Of a stretch of 40,449 bases of DNA, positions 8,994 to 18,104 are shown one piece after another. The stretch's first letter is position 1; every line of letters starts with the position of its first letter. The DNA comes from Planctomycetota bacterium (GTDB lineage: Bacteria > Planctomycetota > SZUA-567). Location of the stretch: the NCBI GenBank assembly GCA_031289115.1, contig JAITQC010000155.1:1-40449 (forward strand), in the 5' to 3' direction. The translations under genes and the position numbers were made by a program. Below the pieces are notes generated by a model. It saw only the letters and a list, made by a program, of their open reading frames with translations. It made no database searches and was not told where the DNA came from.

Positions 8994-9584
8994 ATGCCTG
9001 AAGCTGACCCCGTCGACCAGCGAATTGTTAGCCAGGTACTGGCGGGCGATAATGACGCCTTTTCCCAATTGGTGGAACGTCACAGCCAGCGAATCCATCA
9101 GCAGATGCGGACTTTTTCCCGCGATCCCCTGGTGACGGAGGAGTTGGTCCAGGATGTTTTTGTCGAGGCATTTCTCCATCTTGGCGACTGGCGGGGGGAG
9201 GCGCCGTTTGGGCATTGGTTGGCCCGGATCGCGACTTTCACCGGTTACCGCTACTGGCGGCGCCGGGAACGCCAGAAAAAGGAAATACCCCTGGAAGGAG
9301 AGCGGGAAGAGTTAAGCGCTCCGCCAGTGGAGGAAGAGACAGTGAGGGGTAACCCGGAGGCGGCCGCCATCCTTCTGCATGAGTTGCTGGCCCTGCTTCC
9401 CGCCTCTGACCGCCTTCTCCTGAGTCTGGTCTACCAGGAAGAACTTTCCACCGCCGAGATAGCCCTTCGTCTTGGCCTTAGCCGCGCCCTGGTTCCCATG
9501 CGGGTTTTCAAAGCCAAGTTGAAACTGAAACGCCTGGCGGCGAAAAAACCCTGGAAAGAGAGGTTGCAATGGATGATTTCCTGA
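8994..9584 (+). CDS. ECF-type RNA polymerase sigma factor
   Basis: QLVERHSQRIHQQMRTFSRDPLVTEELVQDVFVEAFLHLGDWRGEAPFGHWLARIA (region 2) and LSTAEIALRLGLSRALVPMRVFKAKLKLKR (region 4). Confidence 0.9.
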   Translation: MPEADPVDQRIVSQVLAGDNDAFSQLVERHSQRIHQQMRTFSRDPLVTEELVQDVFVEAFLHLGDWRGEAPFGHWLARIATFTGYRYWRRRERQKKEIPLEGEREELSAPPVEEETVRGNPEAAAILLHELLALLPASDRLLLSLVYQEELSTAEIALRLGLSRALVPMRVFKAKLKLKRLAAKKPWKERLQWMIS

Positions 9585-9856
9585 ATGATTTCACCCGCCT
9601 GGCCCAACTTGCCCGGCAGGCGACCAAAGCCCCGCCCATCGCGCCTGACCTGGTGATGCGGCGCCTGGACGGCCTGATCCCCGGCCCGGAAAGCGAGGAA
9701 GTCATTTCCTTCAGTTTCTTTATGGGTTTGGGGACGCTAGCGGCGGTGGCAGCCATAGCGGTGGGGTTTATCGCCGCCCCGGCCTGGGCGGAGATATCTA
9801 GCCCGCTACGCATTTTGGCGTCCTTGCCCAGCCTAACCAGTCTTCTTAGTCTTTGA
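9569..9856 (+). CDS. Short single-TM protein, candidate anti-sigma factor
   Basis: Overlaps the sigma gene by 16 nt; about 50-aa hydrophilic N-terminus followed by a TM segment (FSFFMGLGTLAAVAAIAVGFIAAPAWA). Confidence 0.65.
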   Translation: MDDFLNDFTRLAQLARQATKAPPIAPDLVMRRLDGLIPGPESEEVISFSFFMGLGTLAAVAAIAVGFIAAPAWAEISSPLRILASLPSLTSLLSL

Positions 9857-9866
9857 GGAATAATCC

Positions 9867-10298
9867 ATGTCCAGCCAAGTTGATATTCCTTCCCGGGTTT
9901 TCACCCCGAAACACCGCTGGAAAAAAAACCTGGTGCTGTTTATCCTGGTAGTGGTGGTTTTCCTGGCGGGCGGCGCCATCGGGGCGGGCTTAACGGTCCG
10001 CCACATCCGTGACTCACTGGCAGAAGACGACGCCACGCCAGAAATGCTTTGTCACCAGATAACCAGCCGGGTTAGCGATGCGGTCAGCCTTACTCCGGCG
10101 GAAAGTGAAGAAATTGACCGTATAGTCAGCCGCGAATTGGCTGATGTTCTTCAGCAGCGTAGCCAACTAAGTAACGCCATCCAGACCCGGATTAACGCCA
10201 TGTGTGAGGAAATCTGCCTGGTGCTGGGACCGGAAAGGACCGCCGCTTGCGGCGACTGGATGACCAGCCGTACCAGTGGCGGAGCACTGTTTGACTGA
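9867..10298 (+). CDS. Membrane-anchored Spy/CpxP/CnrX-like periplasmic protein
   Basis: N-terminal TM (LVLFILVVVVFLAGGAIGAGL), then a helical domain with LTPAESEEIDRIVSRELADVLQQRSQLSNAIQ and several Cys residues. Confidence 0.6.
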   Translation: MSSQVDIPSRVFTPKHRWKKNLVLFILVVVVFLAGGAIGAGLTVRHIRDSLAEDDATPEMLCHQITSRVSDAVSLTPAESEEIDRIVSRELADVLQQRSQLSNAIQTRINAMCEEICLVLGPERTAACGDWMTSRTSGGALFD

Positions 10299-10312
10299 AC
10301 AGGTGGTGGGGG

Positions 10313-10948
10313 ATGCGACAACTGCATGACCGGTTTTTCCGGCAGGCCAAGCGGGAGGGGAAACTGGCCCGCTCGGTTTACAAACTGGAGGAAATCGACC
10401 GGCGCGACCATATCTTCCATCCCGGCGACCGGGTTCTCGACCTGGGGGCTTCGCCAGGATCCTGGCTCGAATACATCCTGGGGGTTATTGGCCCGAAAGG
10501 ATTGGCCTGTGCGGTTGACCTTAAAGAACTCCACCCCCGGTTTAACGGCCAGGCGCATTTCCAGCAGCTTGACATCCGCCAGATGGCCGGGGACGAATTC
10601 TCCCGCCTCACCCCTCACTTCGATGTCATCGTGAGCGACATGGCTCCCAATACCTCGGGAATACACCTGGTTGACCAGGTCCGCAGCCTTGAGCTCTGTC
10701 AAAGCGCCTTCGCCCTGGCTCGCCGAATCCTACGTCCTGGCGGCAACCTGCTCCTGAAAATATTCTCCGGTCCGGATAGCCCGCGTTTCCGCCGCGAGCT
10801 CACCCAGGAGTTTCGCGAACTACGCCTGCGTAAACCTGATGCCTGCCGACAGGAAAGCAGTGAATCCTACCTGGTTGGCCTGGGTTTCACCGCCCGGGGT
10901 TTAGCCGGGGCGGCCGTTCCGGATGGAGGATCAAGTAAATGTCCCTAG
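10313..10948 (+). CDS. rlmE: 23S rRNA (uridine-2'-O)-methyltransferase, RlmE/FtsJ family
   Basis: ARSVYKLEEIDRR...GDRVLDLGASPGSWLEY...DIRQMAG...FDVIVSDMAPNTSGIHLVDQ...GGNLLLKIF...RKPDACRQESSESYLVGLGF. Confidence 0.92.
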   Translation: MRQLHDRFFRQAKREGKLARSVYKLEEIDRRDHIFHPGDRVLDLGASPGSWLEYILGVIGPKGLACAVDLKELHPRFNGQAHFQQLDIRQMAGDEFSRLTPHFDVIVSDMAPNTSGIHLVDQVRSLELCQSAFALARRILRPGGNLLLKIFSGPDSPRFRRELTQEFRELRLRKPDACRQESSESYLVGLGFTARGLAGAAVPDGGSSKCP

Positions 10949-11751
10949 GCGAAGCGGCCCTTTTCCGTTTCCGACTGACCTGGCTGGTGTGGCTGTGCGT
11001 TGGGTGGCTACTTCTATCTACCCCTTCCTCCGCTACGGCGGCGGAGGCGGCAGGTAGCGGCCGCCTGCCGCAGGTAGGAGAATGGCTGGAATACGTGGTC
11101 GCCTTCCCTCTCGACCCCCTGGAGGTGGAGATACGGAAAACCGGGACGGTACGCCTTCCTGGCGAACCGGAGAGAAGACCCCCCACTCCGGCACCGAGCG
11201 CCGGAACTAGCTCCCTCCCCCCCATGCCGGGTAGTTCGGTTGCCCCGCCTCTTTTCACCCCTCCCCTGACCTGGAAGCAGGTGCCGTTACGCCTGGAGAT
11301 CACCCAGGTGACGGAGACGGAGATACTGGCCAATCTCATCACCACCTGGACAAGGCAGGCGGTCAGCATTCCCCGGCAGAAGAAAGACCCCGAAACCACC
11401 AGCAAAACTGGGGAAGAACCACTGGTGCAAGGGGAGCGGCAACTTGACCCAGAGAGCCTGGCGACGCTTTTTGGCGACGCGCCACAACCGGGCGAACAGT
11501 CCTTCATCCTGGAAAAGGACCAGACCGGTCACTGGCTGGGAGATATGATGCTAAGCGTCGAGCGCGAGGTGTTTACTTCCGAAGCGGGTTTTGTCCGCCT
11601 GGTGAATTCCGACCTCCCCTTTGGCCTGGCGCGCTTAGCCACCGACACTCTTGACCTGGTCCTGGTTGAACACGGCCGGGGACTAGCTCCGGACTTTCCC
11701 CTTCCTGGTATTCACATCGATCCCCCCCCGGGTGAACTGTACCGGCCCTGA
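10939..11751 (+). CDS. Secreted/periplasmic protein of unknown function
   Basis: Signal-peptide-like N-terminus LTWLVWLCVGWLLLSTPSSATAAEAA; overlaps the rlmE stop. Confidence 0.65.
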   Translation: MSLGEAALFRFRLTWLVWLCVGWLLLSTPSSATAAEAAGSGRLPQVGEWLEYVVAFPLDPLEVEIRKTGTVRLPGEPERRPPTPAPSAGTSSLPPMPGSSVAPPLFTPPLTWKQVPLRLEITQVTETEILANLITTWTRQAVSIPRQKKDPETTSKTGEEPLVQGERQLDPESLATLFGDAPQPGEQSFILEKDQTGHWLGDMMLSVEREVFTSEAGFVRLVNSDLPFGLARLATDTLDLVLVEHGRGLAPDFPLPGIHIDPPPGELYRP

Positions 11752-11793
11752 GCCGGGAACCGCTGGTGCCTACCCTTAACCCTCTCCCTTTCA

Positions 11794-11833
11794 CCTTACC
11801 TCGTACCGAGGTTAGGTCTGACCAGTCTTTTTT
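11794..11833 (+). terminator. Possible intrinsic terminator
   Basis: Stem ccttacctcg / cgaggttagg (one mismatch, 3-nt loop); the T-rich run starts about 10 nt downstream, so it is weak. Confidence 0.35.
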
Positions 11834-11916
11834 CCTTTTCCTGCCGTCATGCGCCCCTTATCATGATGGACCGGTAGTGGATTAATCCCGCTTTTCCCCT
11901 TTGCCCGGAGGTTTTT

Positions 11917-13494
11917 TTGATGCCTAGTTTTGACCAGGACCAACGGCCGGAGCCGCGCTTTCAGGTCAAGGACGCCCCCCCGGGACCGGGGTTACGCCTC
12001 TACCGCCGACTTGTCTGGCTAGGAAGCTTTGTCCTGCTTTTCCTGATACTCCTGGCCGCCTTCGGGGTATTCCTCTGGTATGGCTGCCGCATAGAGCCGG
12101 AGGGGGACGAAATAGCCATTCTTATTCGCAAGACTGGCGACAATCTCCTCCCGACGGAAATAATTTCCCTGCGCGATGGCCAGAAGGGGATAAAGCTGGA
12201 AACGCTCCCCGCTGGCCGCTACTTTTACAACCCCTATGACTGGGATTGGGAAATGGCCCGAGTCACCACCGTCCCGGCGGGCGGGGGGGGGGTGGTGCCC
12301 CGCCTCTATGGCCAAGAGCTCCCGGTGGGCGAGATTATCGCCCCTCCCGGCTACAAGGGGATAGTCGAGGATATCCTCCGCCCTGGGAAGTACCGTCTCA
12401 ACCCCTATGCCGAGCAGGTCGAACTTTTTGACGCTATCTCCATCCGCCCCGGCCATGTGGGGGTGGTGGCTTTTCTTTCCGGTCTGGATCCCCTGCACGG
12501 GGAAATCTCGACTGACATGAAAAATGCCTATGTGGTCGAGGACGGGATAAAGGGGGTGCAGGAAAAGACCTTGGGCCCCGGCACTTATTACCTCCACCCC
12601 TACATGTATTCGGTGGCCGAGGTCAACCTCCAGAGCCAGCGTTTCGCCCTCCAGAACGAGGACGCCATCTCCTTCCTCACCCAGGATGGTTTCACCGTGG
12701 TGGTTGAGGGTACCCTGGAATTCGCGGTGAACCGGGACAAGGCGCCCCTTCTCACCCACCAGGTGGGCGACCTTGACGACATGTTGAAGAAAATTGTCCT
12801 TCCCAAGGCGAGAGGGTTTAGCCGTATTGAAGGCTCCAAACATCCGGCTATCGACTTCATCGTGGGCGAAACCCGCCAGGAATTCCAGAACCAGCTGGAA
12901 AGGCACTTGATAAGCCAGTGCGAACGCTGGGGTATAGAAATCCGCTCCATGCTAATCCGCAACATCACCCCGCCGGCCGAAGTTACCGCTATCATCCGGG
13001 AGCGGGAGGTGGCCTTGCAGAACCAGCTGAAAATAGCCCAGCAGATCGAGCAGGCCCGTTCCCAGGCCGAACTTACCCGCCAGGAAATGCTGGCTATCCA
13101 AAATCGGGAAAAGGTCGAGTCAGAGACCGCCGCCATTCGCGCCCGTATCCAGGCCGAGGAGGACCGTTCCGTCCGCTTGACCTCGAGCCAGCGCGAGCTT
13201 GACGTGGCGCGGTTGGAGGTAGAGGCGGCCAAACTCCAGGCCGACGCTATCCTTATCAAGGCCAACGCCGAGCGGGATGTGGTGAAAATGCGTAACGAAG
13301 CCGAGGCCGGGGTGGCCGAGGCAATGGTGTCGGCGTTTAACGGGGTGGAAAATCTCGCCCGGTTTACTTTTTACAAGAACGCCGCTCCGCGCCTCCAGTC
13401 GATTATTTCCACTGACCGTTGGCCAGGACTCGGGACTATTTTCCAACCCCTCCTGCCGCCACCGCCCGAACCGCCACCTCCGGCGGCGAAGTAA
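11917..13494 (+). CDS. Membrane-anchored SPFH/prohibitin-like protein with three N-terminal repeats
   Basis: TM near N-terminus; repeats KGIKLETLPAGRYFYNPY, KGIVEDILRPGKYRLNPY, KGVQEKTLGPGTYYLHPY; SPFH core and coiled coil (IREREVALQNQLKIAQQIEQARSQAELTRQEM). Confidence 0.8.
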   Translation: MMPSFDQDQRPEPRFQVKDAPPGPGLRLYRRLVWLGSFVLLFLILLAAFGVFLWYGCRIEPEGDEIAILIRKTGDNLLPTEIISLRDGQKGIKLETLPAGRYFYNPYDWDWEMARVTTVPAGGGGVVPRLYGQELPVGEIIAPPGYKGIVEDILRPGKYRLNPYAEQVELFDAISIRPGHVGVVAFLSGLDPLHGEISTDMKNAYVVEDGIKGVQEKTLGPGTYYLHPYMYSVAEVNLQSQRFALQNEDAISFLTQDGFTVVVEGTLEFAVNRDKAPLLTHQVGDLDDMLKKIVLPKARGFSRIEGSKHPAIDFIVGETRQEFQNQLERHLISQCERWGIEIRSMLIRNITPPAEVTAIIREREVALQNQLKIAQQIEQARSQAELTRQEMLAIQNREKVESETAAIRARIQAEEDRSVRLTSSQRELDVARLEVEAAKLQADAILIKANAERDVVKMRNEAEAGVAEAMVSAFNGVENLARFTFYKNAAPRLQSIISTDRWPGLGTIFQPLLPPPPEPPPPAAK

Positions 13495-13569
13495 CCCACC
13501 TAGCGAGTTAAGAAAGAATGAGAAGCCGTCCCTGTTTTCGGAAGGGGTGGCAAAGCCAAGGAGAGCCGC

Positions 13570-15441
13570 ATGACCCTGCGGGAAGTCGACGTCACTACCA
13601 TCACCGCCGAAAACCTTTTGCGACGCGAACCGGGTTTTTTCCGGCGCCGCCTGGGGCGGGTGGGCACCTTTATTCTTATACTTTTCCTCGCCTGGGTAGC
13701 TTGGTCCTGGGGTTTCTGCCGTTTCTATGTCGGCCCCGGGGAAATGGCCATAATAACTGCCAAATTCGGCGAGTCATTGGCGCCAGGGCAGATATTGGCC
13801 AAGGCGGGACAGAAGGGGGTGCTGGAGGATGTCCTAGGCGAAGGACGGCACATCTGGAACCCCATACTCTATAACTGGGAGATCGTGAGCGCCCAGTATA
13901 TCCCACCCGGGAAAATCGGGGTGGTTACCTCCCTTATCGGTGAAGACCTCCCCGCCGGCGACTTCCTGGCCGAGCTAGGACAGAAGGGGACGTGGAAGCG
14001 CGTCCTTGGCCCTGGCCTCTATCGTCTTAACCCCCGCGGCTATTCCATAGAAATACACGACGCCATCAGTATTCCCATGGGTTTTGCCGGAGTGGTGACC
14101 AACCTTTCCGGGGTGACGGCTCGCCCCGGCACTTTCGCCCGTCCGGGGGAAAAGGGGGTGCGTAGCGAAGTCCTCCAGCCAGGCATTTATTACAACAACC
14201 CCCGCCAGTACCAGGTGGCGGCGGTGGAGGTGGGATTAAACCAGGTGTCGCTGCAAGGCCAGACCGGCGGAATGGTGCTGACCAAGAACATCGCGGTGGA
14301 CGAAAACAACCAGATGATCCAGCGCCTGAACCAGGGCGTCCTGGCTGACCAGAAACGCCGCCGCGAGGAATACCTGGCCGAGTCACCCAAGGCGCCGTCC
14401 CCCGCTCAGGGTGAAGCGGAGGATATGCTGCTACTGGAGGAAAGTTCCTCCGAAAGTGGTTTCTTTAACGATCCTGGTTACCAGGCCCGCCAGTTACTGT
14501 CGAAAACCCTGCCTTCACCCAGGGCCTCCCGCGGGGCGACCGCCGACGGCCGTCCGCCTCTCCCCCCCAGCCGCGACGTTCTACCCGCTTTTATTCTCGA
14601 CCAGTTTGTCAATTTTCCCTCCCGGGACGGTTTTGACATCACGCTTGACATGACGGTGGAGTTTGAGCTGCGTCCCAGTAACCTCGCCACCATTTACCGC
14701 GACTACGGGGATCTGCCGCAGGTGGTGGACAAGATCCTGATGCCGCAGGTGCTCTCGGTGTCGCGCCTCAAGGGTTCGGCCTACCGGGCGGTGGATTTTA
14801 TCGCGGGCGAAGGGCGGGAAAAGTTCCAGAACGACTTGACCGACGCTCTGAAAACTTCCCTGGAAGAGAAAAACCTCACTATCCACAGCGCCCTTATCCG
14901 TAACGTCAATGTTCCGGAGCAGATTTTGGAGCCACTGCAGACTGCCAGTCTTTCCAAGGAAACCAACCTCACTAACCTGGAGAAACAGAACACCGCCAGG
15001 AAGCAAGCTGAGCTAAACCGGGAAATGTCGATGATCCAGCAGTTTGGCGAGCAGGTGATGCAGGAAACCAGCAAACTGAAGGCGGAAATCGGGGCGGAGC
15101 AGAAACGGGTGGTGGCCACTATCCAAGCCGACACTGGGCGCCAGGTGGCGGCGATCGACCGCGACACCGCGGGAGAACGGGCCACCCGCAGCATAACCCT
15201 GGGGTCAGCCGAGGCGGATAGCCTGCGGCTAGTGGAGGAGGAGCGGGCCAACGGTTTTGGCATGAAGGTGCGGGCGTTTAAGGATGAGGAGGGTTACGCC
15301 CTTTATGAGTTCGCCAGTGGCCTAAGCCCGGAACTCCGGATTAACCTTATCCACGCCGGCGAGGGTACCCTGTGGACTGACATGCGCCAGGCGACCCTGG
15401 GCGAACTGGGGGGGGCGAAAATCCTCCAGGACGGTAATTAG
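13570..15441 (+). CDS. Membrane-anchored SPFH/prohibitin-like protein, paralogue of the preceding gene
   Basis: Repeats KGVLEDVLGEGRHIWNPI, KGTWKRVLGPGLYRLNPR, KGVRSEVLQPGIYYNNPR; SPFH segment VKF/DFIAGEGREKFQNDLTDALKTSLEEKNLTIHSALIRNVNVPEQI parallel to the first paralogue. Confidence 0.8.
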   Translation: MTLREVDVTTITAENLLRREPGFFRRRLGRVGTFILILFLAWVAWSWGFCRFYVGPGEMAIITAKFGESLAPGQILAKAGQKGVLEDVLGEGRHIWNPILYNWEIVSAQYIPPGKIGVVTSLIGEDLPAGDFLAELGQKGTWKRVLGPGLYRLNPRGYSIEIHDAISIPMGFAGVVTNLSGVTARPGTFARPGEKGVRSEVLQPGIYYNNPRQYQVAAVEVGLNQVSLQGQTGGMVLTKNIAVDENNQMIQRLNQGVLADQKRRREEYLAESPKAPSPAQGEAEDMLLLEESSSESGFFNDPGYQARQLLSKTLPSPRASRGATADGRPPLPPSRDVLPAFILDQFVNFPSRDGFDITLDMTVEFELRPSNLATIYRDYGDLPQVVDKILMPQVLSVSRLKGSAYRAVDFIAGEGREKFQNDLTDALKTSLEEKNLTIHSALIRNVNVPEQILEPLQTASLSKETNLTNLEKQNTARKQAELNREMSMIQQFGEQVMQETSKLKAEIGAEQKRVVATIQADTGRQVAAIDRDTAGERATRSITLGSAEADSLRLVEEERANGFGMKVRAFKDEEGYALYEFASGLSPELRINLIHAGEGTLWTDMRQATLGELGGAKILQDGN

Positions 15442-15461
15442 GGACGCCACTCCAGAGACAC

Positions 15462-18098
15462 TCAGGTGCCGTTTCTGGCTTTTTCGACCAGACGCTCCAG
15501 GATGGTCTGTGCTTCCCCGGGCGTGAGACGCCCGGGGTCGATTTTACCCAGTTCCAGTATTATGTCCCGGGCCACCTCGGCTAGGGGGCGGGGCGGCTGG
15601 AAAAGGGCACCCTGCACTTCCCGGCCGGCCGCCCGGAGCAGGTTCTGGTTTTTCCCCAGTAGCTTGTAGTCCCGTTCAGCCGCTTGTGTCTCCAACCCCT
15701 GAAGTATCACCCGGGCCCGTTCCACCACTGCCCGGGGAATACCCGCCATACTTGCCACCTGCAAACCATAGGAACGGTTGGCCGCCCCCGGCTCTATCCG
15801 GTGGAGAAACAACATTTTTCCCTGCCAGTCCTTTACTGTCACATTGAAGTTTTTCGCCCGCTCGAGCAGACGGCCTAGCTCAGCCAACTCGTGGTAATGC
15901 GTGGCGAAAAGGGTGCGCGCTCCCACCACCTGGTGCAGGTACTCGGTTATGGCCCAGGCCAGCGACACCCCGTCGAAGGTGCTGGTTCCCCGGCCCACCT
16001 CGTCCAGGATCACCAGGGAGCGCTCGCTGGCGTTAAGGAGGATGTTGGCCGTCTCCACCATCTCAACCATGAAGGTGGATAGGCCCCGGGCCAGATCGTC
16101 GCCAGCCCCCACCCGGGTGAAGACGCGGTCGGCCAAACCGATCCGGGCTTGGCTCGCCGGTATCGCCGAACCCATGTGGGCGAGGATGAAGAGTATGGCG
16201 TTCTGGCGTATGTAGGTGCTTTTCCCAGCCATGTTGGGGCCGGTGATGATGAGCAGGCGTTGCCGCTTCTCCTCAAAAGTCAGGTCGTTAGCGACAAACT
16301 CACCCGCCGGCACCAGTTGCTCCAGAGTGGGATGGCGTCCGTCCTTTATCCAGGTCTCGAGTCCAGCGTGCACTTCCGGCATGACATAGTTGGCGGTGGC
16401 GGCTAGTTCCGCCAGGGCGGCCAGACAGTCGAGACTGGCGCAAAGCGCCGCCGCCACCTGCAGCTTTCCCACCTTTCCTGCCACTTGATCCCTGACTGAA
16501 GTGAAAATCTCCCCTTCGCGCTGGAGCAATTTGTCCTCCGCCCCCAAAACCAGGCTCTCCTGCTCCTTGAGGGCCGGGGTGAGGTAGCGCTCGGAATTGG
16601 CGAGGGTTTGCTTACGGGTGTAGTCGGCTGGAACCTTGGCCTGGTGGGTGTGGGGAATATCCAGGTAATAGCCGAAGACGCGGTTGTACCCTATTTTGAG
16701 AGAGGCGATGCCGGTACGCCGCTGCTCCGCCTCCTGGAACTTTTGCAGCCAATCTTTGCCAAGGGCGCTGGTGCGGCGTAGCTCGTCCACTTCCGGGTCA
16801 AAGCCCTCCCGGATCACCCCGCCCTCCCGGGCGCTGGCGGGCGGGGCGGCGACAATGGCTGCCTCGATCAGTTCCGCCACATCCTCCAGGGTGGTGGTGA
16901 CCGCGCTTTCCTGGAGGAGCGGGGTTTTGGCTCCGGCAAGGCAGGCCGCCAGGCGGGGGAGGATACGGCAACCTCCGGCCAGGGCGACTAGGTCCCGGGG
17001 ACTCGCCCGGTGAGCGGCGAGGCGGGCGGCGATGCGTTCCAGGTCAGGGAGGTCGGCGAGGAGGGTGCGAATTTCCTGTCGCCAGCTGTTTTCCTGCCTT
17101 AGCTCCATCACCGCCTCCTGGCGTTTCCTTATCGGCTCCACCTCCGCCAGGGGTCGCAGGAGCCAGGACCGTAGAAGCCGGCTCCCGGGGCCAGTGAGGG
17201 TGCGGTCGATAGTGGTAAGGAGAGAGTGTTTGTCCCTGCCCTGAGCGGTAGGGGGTAGGAGTTCCAGGTGATGGATGCTGTTACGGTCAAGCACCAGGTA
17301 ACCGGAATGGTCCCTAAATACGGGAGGTTTCAGGTGCGCCAGGCTGTCCTGATAGTTTTCCTCGAGGTAGGCGAGAATGGCTCCGGCCGCCCCGAGGCAG
17401 GCTGGGCGCGTAGCGATACCGAAACTGTCCAGGGTTGTGACGGCGAATTTCTGCTTTAGCCGCGTCTCGCCTTCCCGAGGGTCGAATTGATAGCTGTCGC
17501 GGCGGGTGATACCACCCCCGATACCGGTGGCTAACAGGCGGGCCAGGGGATGCTCGGGGTCGCCGGCTATCTCGCGGGGAAGGAGGGTTTCCGCTGGTGA
17601 CTGGCGGAAAAACTCGTCCTCCAGGTTTTCCCGCTCTGGAGAAACCAGGAAAAACTCGCCGGTGGAGACATCGACAAAGGCGAGGGCATAATCCTTTTCC
17701 TGCTGCGTGACCGCCGCCAGGAAGTTGTTGGCGCGGGGAGGGAGGACAGATTCATCCACCAGGGTGCCGGGGGTGACCACCCGGGTGATTCCCCGTTTCA
17801 CCACTCCCTTGGCCAGGAGCGGATCCTCCAGCTGGTCGCACACCACCACGCTTAATCCCTTGGCGACGAACTCCTTGACATAGCGGTCAATTTGGCTGGC
17901 TGGCACCCCGGCCAGGGGCGAGGCGTTGTTGCTGCGTTTGGTGAGGGTGAGGCCAAGAAGACGCGAGGCGTTAACCGCGTCCTGATTAAACATCTCGTAG
18001 AAATCACCCATCCGGAAGAGGAGGATTTTGTCAGGATGGCGGTCCTTGGCGTCCTGCCACTGGCGCATGGCTGGCGTAAGGTTGTCCGGGTCGGGCAT
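15462..18098 (-). CDS. mutS: DNA mismatch repair protein MutS
   Basis: LTPAMRQWQDAKDRHPDKILLFRMGDFYEMF; Walker A TGPNMAGKSTYIRQ; LVILDEVGRGTSTFDG; TLFATHYHEL. Confidence 0.97.
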   Translation of the reverse strand: MPDPDNLTPAMRQWQDAKDRHPDKILLFRMGDFYEMFNQDAVNASRLLGLTLTKRSNNASPLAGVPASQIDRYVKEFVAKGLSVVVCDQLEDPLLAKGVVKRGITRVVTPGTLVDESVLPPRANNFLAAVTQQEKDYALAFVDVSTGEFFLVSPERENLEDEFFRQSPAETLLPREIAGDPEHPLARLLATGIGGGITRRDSYQFDPREGETRLKQKFAVTTLDSFGIATRPACLGAAGAILAYLEENYQDSLAHLKPPVFRDHSGYLVLDRNSIHHLELLPPTAQGRDKHSLLTTIDRTLTGPGSRLLRSWLLRPLAEVEPIRKRQEAVMELRQENSWRQEIRTLLADLPDLERIAARLAAHRASPRDLVALAGGCRILPRLAACLAGAKTPLLQESAVTTTLEDVAELIEAAIVAAPPASAREGGVIREGFDPEVDELRRTSALGKDWLQKFQEAEQRRTGIASLKIGYNRVFGYYLDIPHTHQAKVPADYTRKQTLANSERYLTPALKEQESLVLGAEDKLLQREGEIFTSVRDQVAGKVGKLQVAAALCASLDCLAALAELAATANYVMPEVHAGLETWIKDGRHPTLEQLVPAGEFVANDLTFEEKRQRLLIITGPNMAGKSTYIRQNAILFILAHMGSAIPASQARIGLADRVFTRVGAGDDLARGLSTFMVEMVETANILLNASERSLVILDEVGRGTSTFDGVSLAWAITEYLHQVVGARTLFATHYHELAELGRLLERAKNFNVTVKDWQGKMLFLHRIEPGAANRSYGLQVASMAGIPRAVVERARVILQGLETQAAERDYKLLGKNQNLLRAAGREVQGALFQPPRPLAEVARDIILELGKIDPGRLTPGEAQTILERLVEKARNGT

Positions 18099-18104
18099 GG
18101 CGTC

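Noticed and set aside
12019-12906. 295-aa minus-strand ORF
   Set aside because: Antisense to the SPFH gene; no recognisable domain.
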